A stretch of 64,000 bases of DNA from positions 27,971,732-28,035,731 of the forward strand of contig NC_088304.1 of assembly GCF_032854445.1 (NCBI RefSeq), written 5' to 3'. This DNA comes from Liolophura sinensis (lineage: Eukaryota; Mollusca; Polyplacophora; Chitonida; Chitonidae). Below, one piece after another: positions 54,621 to 64,000 of the stretch. Numbering within the stretch: the first letter of the stretch is position 1; the number at the start of each line of letters is the position of its first letter. The notes under the pieces were generated by a model. The model had not been told where the DNA came from. It searched no databases and saw only the letters and a program-made list of their open reading frames with translations. The translations under genes were made by a program, and so were the position numbers.

Positions 54621-56134
54621 GATTAAGCCAAAGTCTTGATCGGTGTAAGGATTTGACATTTTCTACATTTGTGAATAAGTCATTTACTGGCAGCGTACCT
54701 GGGAGTTCAGCTGTGAGAACAATGTACCCCTCAGAACCATGCTCTCTACAGTATAACATTATGATATCCCAAAATGAATTATACCGAATTAACTTTCATT
54801 TCATGCTTGGCGATATAAATTTGCAATGATATTAGTATTGGGATTGGAAATTTGACAATCCTAGTGTACTTCGCACATAAAATTGAATGGAAATTGCAAA
54901 TAAACATACATTTGACTGGAAACTCAATACATATTACGGCTATATATTGGTACAACACTATAGCATACTTACATGTCTTCACGTTTGACAGGTACCTATT
55001 CAAATTAACGCGTGGCATAGGGCAAAATATTTACGTCAACATCATTTGTGCGCGATTGAGATCCTGTATTTTTCACAGACCTAGAAATTATTCACAAGTT
55101 CGAAATTTAAATTGGATGTCATGCTAGAATGTCAACTGTCGTCCATGTATCACTGCTTTCGTCTTTCACTCTAAGTTATTTCATTCATGTTCCTTAAGGA
55201 ATGATTGGCCTGGAATGTCAACCTTGGTTGATTGGCTGGTATACGAATGTCTGTTTAAACACGTACATTTGTTAAACTACGTTGTTTTTGAACAATGGCC
55301 CTGTGATTAGTCGTCCTATGGAACACCTCTTTACGATTTACAAGTGATATACAAATGTCACACACGACACATGGAACCAACTTTGTGATGAACGTACTAT
55401 GAATCTCTCATGCAAATACTACAGCTGGAAACATTCAGGACTGAGCATTCATTCATAATAGTTACAGCTGATGACATGTTACAGATGAAGGTTTGGCATA
55501 CATGTATGTGATAGACTTCCAGACTCACCGTTCGCAATTTGATTTTTTTTTGTACTTTGTTTTACTAACCTGCAAATCATACCTGTTTAACACACTAATA
55601 GCTGCCAAGTCTCTGGGTGGATGGTATATAAAAGTTTTACCGACTCTGACCTACTTTCTCACCATTTTGGAGATTCTTGAAGAAACTTCTTCTCCAGTTT
55701 CTCCGACTGCCTGAGTTTAATATGCGTATGCGCAGTTAATGGGGCTATAAAGTTTTGAGTTATTTATTCACATCGGCTGAACAAAATCCTTATAGTTAGA
55801 TGTAGTTAGGCCTGCTGAAGACGAATCTGGTTTTCGAAGATGTGTGCATGTTTCTGTATCATTTTTGAAGGCCACGTGTCTGCCCATCTATGTTGGTCTG
55901 AAGCTCTAAATTGGTCAGTAGATAAATCAAACCCTCGCCTCCATTTTGACCATGTCGTTACGGCTTCTGCCTGATTTTTACCACTAAATTTTACCAGTGA
56001 TAAACACTAACAAGCACGGAGAGCATTTCCCGTATGACGTAGAATGTTGGTGACGGTGAAAGACCTATTTATGGTCAAAGTAGTACAGCTCTGATAAAAA
56101 GTACAAAAATGTTATGGTCCATACATTCAGTCTG

Positions 56135-56270
56135 GAGTAATATATTACAATACTGAGAGTAACACTGTGACAAGTGGCGACAACACTGTGACAGGTGGCG
56201 AATGGTCAGACGTAAACCCATTCGAGATTACACGCCTTTCCACGTAAGACTCGTGTATAGATGGGCACCA
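56135..56270. repeat. Dispersed repeat R, copy 7
   Basis: actgagagtaacactgtgac, a local duplication of acactgtgacaagtggcga, ggcgaatggtcagacgtaaa, gattacacgcctttccacg. Confidence 0.5.
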
Positions 56271-56334
56271 TTAGGGCAGTGATTTCCCCCCAAATTGGGG
56301 ATAATTTTTATTTATTTAGGCAACAGAAAATGCG

Positions 56335-56591
56335 AGAATAATTTTTATTTGATTTGAGTTTTACGCTATACTCAAGAATATTTCACCTATACAACGGCAG
56401 CCGGCATTATTGGGAACCCAGATAGTGCCCGGGGGAAACCCACAACCATCAGCCGGTTGCAGAACAGTTTTTGCTATGTACGCTCGGAGAGGAAGTCAGC
56501 TGGATTTGAATTCAGAGCTACCGTATTGGTGAGAGGCTGATGTTGTTGCACCGCACTGGCATGCTAATCACCTCAACCAAGGAAGCCCCAC
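56335..56591 (-). mobile_element. SINE family 1 copy, near full length
   Basis: Minus orientation: left end gagttttacgctatactcaa, body gcccgggggaaacccacaac, head inverse with catgctaatcacctcaacca. Confidence 0.75.
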
Positions 56592-56845
56592 GTTAATAAT
56601 AAAACAAATAAAACTGAAGTGCAAACTGAGCCCAACTTATATATGACTTCGAGACCCAGAACCTCGTGACCTTGTCCAGCCACAAAGCTTGTCTATTTAT
56701 TTATTTGTTGATTTATGTATATTTATTTAGCTAGCCTGTGTTTTTGCCTCTTTTGGTTAATTGTTAATTCTCCTTGGGTTCTTTTATAGCCATGGGCTCG
56801 GTATGCCACAAGTCAGGTTTATTTAGACTTTTTTATTTGTCTATT

Positions 56846-57000
56846 TTCCAACCGTAAGTGGGATGGTCTGACAGCAACCTGCGGATGGTTGTGGGCTTCC
56901 CCCGAGCTCTGCCCCGTTTCCGCCCACCATAATGCTAGCCTCCGTCCTATAAGTGAAATATTCTTGAGTACGTCAAACACAAACCAAATAAATACATAAA
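56846..57000 (+). mobile_element. SINE family 1, 3' two-thirds
   Basis: Plus orientation: cagcaacctgcggatggttg, ccgcccaccataatgctagc, gtgaaatattcttgagtacg, then an aaataaatacataaa tail. Confidence 0.75.
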
Positions 57001-57214
57001 ATATGTCTATTTGTTCTTTAACATCATAATTAATAATTTTTATTTAAACACTATGGCGGTCAATTTTATGACCGTTAGGAGAAACCCGGAATGCGAGTTG
57101 GGTAAACCACTGGACATAGGCAAGTTTTTTGACGAGCTTTTTTTATCTGACGTACACAGGAACACTATAGTGTTTAGTGGTAGGGGCCATACAGGCGGTT
57201 AGTGAAAGGCTCCT

Positions 57215-57384
57215 CCGACTCTGTTCTGCGCGAGCACGCACCCCGCTTGGCCACGGGGTTCACTGGCGAGTTTACTCATGCAGTTAGGATTTTAGCGCTT
57301 GAAATCACAGCGACCGCATTGGTGAGAGACTCCTGGGTCATAACGCTGCGCTAGCTCGCTAACCAACTGAGCCACGGAGGCACC
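57215..57384 (-). mobile_element. SINE heads (one family-1 head and a second tRNA-like head)
   Basis: 57275-57384 is a family-1 head in minus orientation (gcctccgtggctcagttggt). Beside it, 57220-57265 reads on the minus strand ccccgtggccaagcggggtg, another tRNA-like start. Possibly a composite of two insertions. Confidence 0.6.
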
Positions 57385-58684
57385 TCCGTCCACTTTGAGC
57401 ATCACCAAGGAATTTCGGACATATGCGGCCTAGGAAATAACAGATCCACGTTGTGCTTACGATAAAGCTACAGACGAAAAGATAAGAAACATTTAAGTGT
57501 CAAACGTCTGACAATTCCACGGCATCTGCACCAGGTTTTTAAATGGAAGTGTGCTCAGACATTGGTTTGGGACCATCAAGGGCGAACAAAATTTTGCCAA
57601 ACCTAACTTCGGAGCAATCTCGAACTATATCCCAGCGTAACATGTCTCGTGTTACCACCTCTAAATTTCAGATCCCGACAAGTAACAGTTATTGTAAGAT
57701 GTATGTACCTTCTTGGAGTTTTAATTCAATAAAACGAAGTCAGTTTGTGTTACTGAAGATAAAATGTTTTGCTTTTACCATTCCCTATAACCGACACGTT
57801 GTTCTTTTATCTTTATCAGTGTTTATTTATATCCTGTTTTGTTGTACAGCTGGATATAACCGGTTCGATGCTTTATGTCCCTATGTACCTAATTTGTAGC
57901 AACCATCTGGCTGGAAATTACCTTGGTGATAGGTACAGGAGTTTGACTGCAACATTGAAACAAATAAATAAAATCAGAAACCAAATCATATGCATTAGTT
58001 AGTAGTTTAAAGGGACACAACCCTTCCTGGAATGTTGTTCTCAATGTATTAGCATTACAATTACACACGGATAAGTGAAAGTAGTGGTACGCTTAATACC
58101 AATGTGTATGATAGCACGAGCCTTACACAGACCGCTAGTTAGCAATTTATCGCGTGGCGCAGTGCTATGCCTTTCGGAAGGTCCGCCATACCTGTGGGAA
58201 ACCACTTTGCAGTGCGCCCTGTGCCTAAAGAAACACTATATTCGGCTTGCTGTCCTTGTTTGCAAAACAATACCTTAAATACTTTAATCAGCTTGTCGTA
58301 TCTTATTCACTGAACAACTCTGCCGACTGCAGGACGACTTCTTTCCCTCCAGATATCGACGAGTAACTATAAAATCCGAAACCTTTTGATAGCTTCATAA
58401 TTCTTACCGCGAAAGGAGGGTCCCGAGATTCTAACATTCAGCCGCGCCACATATGATAGGCAACCGAGCATCGAAAAGCTCGCATCGGCAAGTTTGTACA
58501 ACAATTGAACGTTAGACCATTGCCAACATCATGCCCAGTTTGGATCGGCTGGAGAGAAAGCGTCAGCCCATCCATAAAAGACTTGCCACACAGAATAATC
58601 TGTTCGATTTTTTTTACCAGAATCAGTATACAGTAAGTTCTTCTCAGGTAGGCCAGTCCAAACTATTCAAGAAAATCAATTTCT

Positions 58685-58688
58685 GTTG

Positions 58689-58724
<36 letters not shown>

Positions 58725-58732
58725 TTTTTGAC
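58685..58732 (+). repeat. AT microsatellite followed by T run
   Basis: About 13 AT units, then a run of T. Confidence 0.9.
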
Positions 58733-58753
58733 TGACGCAGTGACATTCCTTCG

Positions 58754-58990
58754 TCATGCATTATTGCACTGGGTAATTGTTGACCTGTTTTTATTGTGGA
58801 AGATATAGCCGACTATAGTGGTGATTGCTGGGGAAGGCCCTGCTATTGAGTAGCTCTGTCTCGGTCGCTGGTCAATTGGCAACGCCCCTGCAAATCCTCT
58901 TCTGCAAAAAATATTCCTGTTAAATGGGAATATTCCTGTGGTTTTCAAACCCAGAGAGAATATTTCTTAAGCACATTGCCATCATTTGAG
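58754..58990 (-). pseudogene. Decayed DDE_1 (pogo/Tigger-type) transposase C-terminal fragment
   Basis: The minus strand contains TGIFPFNRNIF, then in neighbouring frames AEED and a region with FAGAL and DQRP. This order resembles the 'GIxPFNxxxF...DF...TDRP' end of pogo-type transposases. At least two frameshifts. The catalytic part is not seen here. Confidence 0.5.
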
Positions 58991-59744
58991 CTTCGTTTAC
59001 CAAAGCAGGAAATTTCATAGTTGGTAGGCGTTTGAAAAAGAAAATATGCCAAAATTTAAGATCCATTGCAGCGAAGGGGAGGTCTTCAGCAGAAAATCAT
59101 CGTGGAAGACAACCAGCTCCTTTTATTGCGACTCTTGTATTCCTTACCTTGAACCATTTTTGCCGCAAAACTTAACTCCGAATTCTGCTTGCGGGACGCC
59201 TCCCCCCCCCCATTTTCAGCCTAAATGGAGCGGATTTTGACATCATCTTTTGGATTTTCACTGTCTTACTTTCCATCACATTTTATTTACTTCGCACGAC
59301 GCTCAACACTTCTATTACTAACTACGATTAAGTTACATGTGATAAAATTTATATTTAAGGATCAGTGCATGGTATGCGTAAAATCTGTATTTGACCGTAC
59401 TAAATAACTCACGGTACACATTACCGCATTCGGAAATTAAAAAGTACCCTCGCCATCTTGTTATTAAGCAAATATACCGATAAAACTATTGGTTGATAGA
59501 TTTGACATACTTGGTCGCTATGACAACAACAACGCTTATAACACAGAGGTTGTCTCACATAAATTCTCGGCATAGACCTCTCTAATACGACATAGATTTT
59601 TTTAGACTTTTTGGAGGTAAGAATCTGAATTCGAGCAAAGGTGACTGCCTTATAAATTATTTAAAACTTATAAATAAATAAAAGAATATCTGAGGTTGTT
59701 TATAAGGACCGCGTATGTGTTATCTGACGCCATTGTAATGGAGT

Positions 59745-60115
59745 GAGCGAGTGAGTGAGTGCTTGGGGTTTAACGTCGTGCTCAAAAATTTTTCAGTCAT
59801 ATGACGACGTAGGAATCCTTATGGTGTATGCAATATGCCTCCTTTTTGCAGGGCGGATTTCTGGGTTCTTTTATCTAGTGCTACTTCACTGAGACGACTT
59901 ACCGACGGCAAGTAAGCGGACCCGCCCGAGCTATTGTACTGATACGGGTCAACCAGTCGTTGCAATGTCCTCTTCATGCTGAACACCATGCGAGGAAATT
60001 CCCTCTTTCAAAGTCTTAGGTGTGACTCGACCCAAGATTGACCCTGGATCTACCGCTCCCGAAACGGACGCTCTACCAACTGTGCTAGCGGGACCGGTCC
60101 ATTTTGATAATGGTA
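59745..60115 (-). mobile_element. SINE family 2, full length
   Basis: Minus orientation. The right end is a tRNA-like head (ccgctagcacagttggtaga, then ggtagatccagggtcaatct). The left end is gagtgagcgagtgagtgagt followed by ggggtttaacgtcgtgctca and tttttcagtcatatgacgac. The best copy of this family in the window. Confidence 0.75.
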
Positions 60116-62129
60116 TGAATGGATTTACAGACTGTGCAAATAACACGCAAAAAATTTGCTAAAAATTTGCATCAGATATTTTGCTCAATTTACTGCAACA
60201 AAAACAATGAAAAGCAATGGAACATTGTTTGGATAATTGGTAGACCTAGAATTATCATCAAGGTCTAGTGCAACCCTGTCCTACTGTAATGCACTTTCAA
60301 CTCATTTTCATGCCACGTCCATGAATACATCGTTGGAAGGTCCTTCGATCCGTTACTGTGTGGATTAATTATGGACAACATATCTATAATCATTGGGTAG
60401 ATTTATTGATTGATCAGTTGATTAAGTAAAAAACAAGAGGCAGTATTTCACCCGCGAAGTGTGATCATTTGCCAATTATCACACCGCCTTCACTGCTGTG
60501 GTTTTTCTCTCTAAGCTGTACGTCTAAATCATGTCACATTCCCACTTACACACAAACTCAAAAATGCTGGATTCGATCCTGTGACCTAACGGGCGAGATA
60601 TTTGAAGATTTGTATAAATAAAACGAGGTATCAGGAATGTTGTCGTCGTCAAGCCAGCAAAGAACCATAAATCACTGCAAGCTACAAAGAACTTTGGAAA
60701 GAGCTTGCTGACCAGTTCAGCCATACAGGTGGCGTTATTACATAAGACGTATTTTTGTTTATAACACAACTTGTTTGAAAATTAATAATTACATAAGATG
60801 TAAATTTTTATTACATAACTCGGAGGTTGCTTTTGCGCAGGGTGTTAAGCAGAATTAGGTGAAAGACCTAAATGAATTGTTGTGATTAGCAACTCGTCAG
60901 GGTTCGCTTATCCAGAATGATCTAGAAAATTCAAATGGTGCGTTGTCATTGCGTTGGTCAATATGTAACAATTTTTAAGTCTAAGAAAAGCTACTCCAAA
61001 ATTGCATAAGATGGCCCTAGTTTGCCTTAATATTTCAAGCTGCACATTTTTCTACTCAGGTCCATGGTTTGAAGTATTTTATCCTTAGTGGATCAGTTCG
61101 ATACTGATGCGTTTTCCTATGTCTATCATTGTAATTACCTTCAGATCAAAACCTTTGGTGAATTTAGCGTTAAACTCCGATCAAATAAATAGTCTGTGAT
61201 AAATTCATTTTACTAATTTCCATTTAAAGGAAATAAAGAAATCGTTTCTGTGGCACATTTGATATCTCTTAACAATCCCTGTATTATATGCATATCTTCA
61301 GTCAGTGTTGGGAAATTTTCGGAAATGACGTCATGGATGATATTTAGCGGAATACTTGCTTTGTGCCCTCCCCACTTACCTACCCACAAACTTTACGCTA
61401 TACTCTCATAGAGTTGTCTCACCATTGATCTTGTCATTTCAGTCTACTTATTTTCCAAACTGACATCTGGCTCCTCAGAAAAACTGTACAACTATTTTTA
61501 TGTGGCTCGAAGAAAGCTGATTAGTTGTTTTGCACTTCTCTACACTTGCGGCACTATATATTATAAGTTGCAAGAGCCTGTTGTGTGGGTATATGGCCCA
61601 ATATTTCCTTGGAAAGATCAATATTTTCACGAGCCCGAAAGAATAGTGGAAATATGTATCTTGTTGATGGCACCACCCAGCACACTGGTATAATCAATTC
61701 ATCACAGTGAAGACCATTGTTAGACAACGCATGCTTGCGGTAAATTCCCCCACAAACATGGCGACGTGTATGGAGAACAAACCGACATGACGTGTATAGG
61801 GTTACGGTATTGTATATTGTAGTTTTGTATAATGGGTTTATGTTTAAACGTAAATAATTGTATTCATGTGTAAAAGTTTTGACAGCATTGCTGCTGATGC
61901 TGTCATTAACTATTTGAAGATCATTGGCCTATATTATATAACAGAGGTTTTTTCATAGCATGTACTCTAAAAGTATAGTGGTTTTCGAGGTTTAACTTAA
62001 GGAGTTTGTTCTGTTTAACTGGTTTAAAACTTTTCGGTCTATTTTGTTTTATTTTGGATGTAATCATGTCGAAAGCCATTTACTGTCTTCTATGTTAAAA
62101 ATGTTCTTGCCGCTGTATATCGATAACAC

Positions 62130-62152
62130 ATAATCATTCATTCATTCATTCA
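62130..62152 (+). repeat. ATTC microsatellite
   Basis: Five attc units ending in attcagg, at the edge of the unidentified segment 62150-62480. Confidence 0.8.
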
Positions 62153-62480
62153 GGGCCTATGACGAAATCTGCATCCCTCAATCGTAGGGGTATCTGAGAG
62201 CCTCAAACGTCTTCAGGATTTGGTTCCCTCGGGCGGATCCCTGCCATTGGTTATCTAAACCAACAGTTGGTCTTGGCGGCCACAATGCCGTGTTTTTTGG
62301 TGGCAGGTTAAGGAGGTAGGGCGATCACGTTATATTTGTCCAGTTTCCCCTTCTTCCTTGCGTTCTTCTAAGTTCATGTTTTTCCATCCCCTATTCGGCC
62401 AAGGAATGCTTTCTCCCACCAATGCGATGTTGACCCCTTCTTTATCCCATGCTCGCCTTCCAGGACGGACTGTGGACTCA
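62150..62480. other. Unidentified GC-richer segment
   Basis: Composition differs from its flanks (ccctcgggcggatccctgcc, tggtcttggcggccacaatg). The boundary is at an ATTC microsatellite. It might be the end of a transposon inserted at the repeat, but I recognise no motif. Confidence 0.3.
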
Positions 62481-64000
62481 ACCTAGATCCACATATTACT
62501 ATATTATTATCGACAACTTATATAAAAGTATAGTACACGGTTTTGAATGCTGACATTCCCCTCCAGCATGCCTTGCGTCTTTCGAACATCATTGAAAACT
62601 GTTAATTCCTTCTCCTTTCAGGATTCCGCCCTAATGTCGTAATTTATATACCTCCTTAGATCTTTGGTGGTTTGTGTCGTTTTGGGGATTATTCCTGCGA
62701 TTACTGACTTGGAAAGTCCATATTGGTTGATGGTTGGTGTACGAATGTCCGTCACGACGTATGGATTCTAACCTTTTTGCTTTGCATAGAAGTACCAACT
62801 TTAACTTAGGCATTTGAAAATCTGAAGTACTGATATAAAAATAAAAAAGCAGCGATCAAATATATAAATACACGTTAACGTAGCAAATGAGAACAAATCT
62901 TTCGCTCTGTTATGTTCATTAAAAGTTTCATATCACTGGGGGAGGATGGAAGGACAACAAGTGACTTCGTCTGAGGCGGTTCATTCTGGCTCGGGAATTA
63001 ACTTTGCGCAAAAATATATCATAAATACTGAAAATTTCACATGCCTATGCATTCATGTTTTGTGTGTTACATGAACTAAGTAATTAATATTTTACTGACG
63101 TAGTACTTGTTTCTTTTACATAATTTTTCAAATAGAAAACAGATTTTTCCTACCTCTCTAAAGAAGCGGCTTCGCTTTAAAGTTGGCAGGCAGTTACTAC
63201 AACTCTCCCACTGTTCTAAAGAATCTGTTGAACAGAATTACCAATTCAGTTTGTCTGTAAGTTAACAGTCGGCGTTTGAGAACAACAAAGTTACACTGGG
63301 CGAAGAGCCAGTCATAACATATCCAGACGTTAGGCCACCTTTTCAATTATTTGTAGCCACCTGCCACATTACCATGGTGATGATGAATATTAGATGATAA
63401 ATCCATACACACTGTGAAATATATTCCCCACACATTAACTATAGATGTACGTACATATTATACATTTGTAAAACAGATCAAACCTTTTGTTTTCCGGTAC
63501 TCATGAAACTCTCATGCAAGCGGAAAGAAGGGGTTGGTTTGACAAACTCATGTGATAATAGCCCTTTGCCTTAAACAGTTTATTATGTAGTAAGTGTAAA
63601 TATCTTACTGCTGTCGTTCGAGTTTTCGGTATTTACTTCTCTTTTGGCAACTGCACTCTTTAATTTGATTGAAGAATCAACAAAGCAAAAAGTTTATTGG
63701 AGAAAAGCGAGTCACTCGCAATAGGCGGATTCGAAACCTGACGATTTCATAGAAGACGATAGTAATAATACGAATAAATTTGGGTTTGTAAGTGGAGTAG
63801 CCAGAATGTCCAGAGCAGACGACGGCCTTTCGTAAGGTACAGGACTTATCTTCTACCGGGTCGAGTCACAACAAAGACTAAAAAATGGTACCTGCTGCTG
63901 CCTTGATCAAGTCTCAAGATCGACTTTCATCACTGTCTTTCGTGTGGCTTTCATGATTAACTATAACAAACATAACAACAGTGTCCCAGTTACAGAGTAA

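Larger units (their letters stand above)
54621..64000. other. Gene-poor distal interval
   Basis: No intact gene recognised. It contains several SINEs, one dispersed-repeat-R copy, an AT microsatellite, a decayed transposase tail and an unidentified segment at 62150-62480. Short open frames (for example 57543-57899 and 61502-61693) show no family resemblance. Confidence 0.6.

Noticed and set aside
61502-61693. 63-codon frame in the distal interval
   Set aside because: No family resemblance, no exon context; could be chance.

Overview
The window is nuclear DNA of an animal, most likely a mollusc. It is AT-rich and intron-rich with GT-AG splice sites. It is littered with tRNA-headed SINE copies of the sort common in mollusc genomes (3' tail near 'ttgagtacggcataaaac'), and it carries class-B seven-transmembrane receptors with a somatomedin-B-like cysteine cluster. 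Bivalve is a reasonable guess, but the sequence does not settle the class.

Region 1 (1-19,161, plus strand) is the 3' two-thirds of the E3 ubiquitin ligase gene TRIM37. I can place 16 exons, from inside the MATH domain to the stop codon; the RING, B-box and coiled-coil exons lie upstream of the window. All intron phases agree except one junction (7,860/8,808). Its introns hold SINEs, MITE-like elements and three tandem arrays (102 bp x 12, 74 bp x 4, 78 bp x 10-11). The 78-bp array is an amplified exon/intron boundary that carries copies of the 5' splice site. A 140-bp tandem repeat lies downstream of the stop.

Region 2 (about 24,676-40,569, minus strand) holds two tandem paralogous receptor genes. 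Each has one large first exon (signal peptide, somatomedin-B-like Cys cluster, Cys-rich ectodomain) and one large second exon (rest of ectodomain plus seven membrane segments), joined by a phase-0 intron. Each is broken by a single-base insertion: a T run at about 25,451 in gene 1, and the N-glycosylation repeat at about 39,884 in gene 2. A third, heavily decayed copy lies inverted on the plus strand (52,262-54,620).

Region 3 (43,992-50,093) is a young LTR retrotransposon: 1,004-bp LTRs that are almost identical, 4-bp GCTT target-site duplications, a tRNA-Pro-like primer-binding site and one open 1,283-codon gag-pol frame. Its integrase precedes the RT/RNase H segment, the order of the Gmr1 group of Ty3/gypsy elements. 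The polymerase core of the reverse transcriptase is missing without breaking the frame, so the copy looks like a recently mobilised non-autonomous derivative.

The rest (19.2-24.6 kb, 28.7-35.6 kb, 40.6-44.0 kb, 54.6-64.0 kb) is gene-poor. It contains SINE copies, a decayed Penelope-like RT, a decayed pogo-type transposase tail, CpG-rich islets, and a dispersed repeat of about 150-250 bp seen at least seven times around the receptor cluster. The main candidates for novelty are the RT-less element with inverted pol order, the splice-site minisatellite, and the dispersed repeat.
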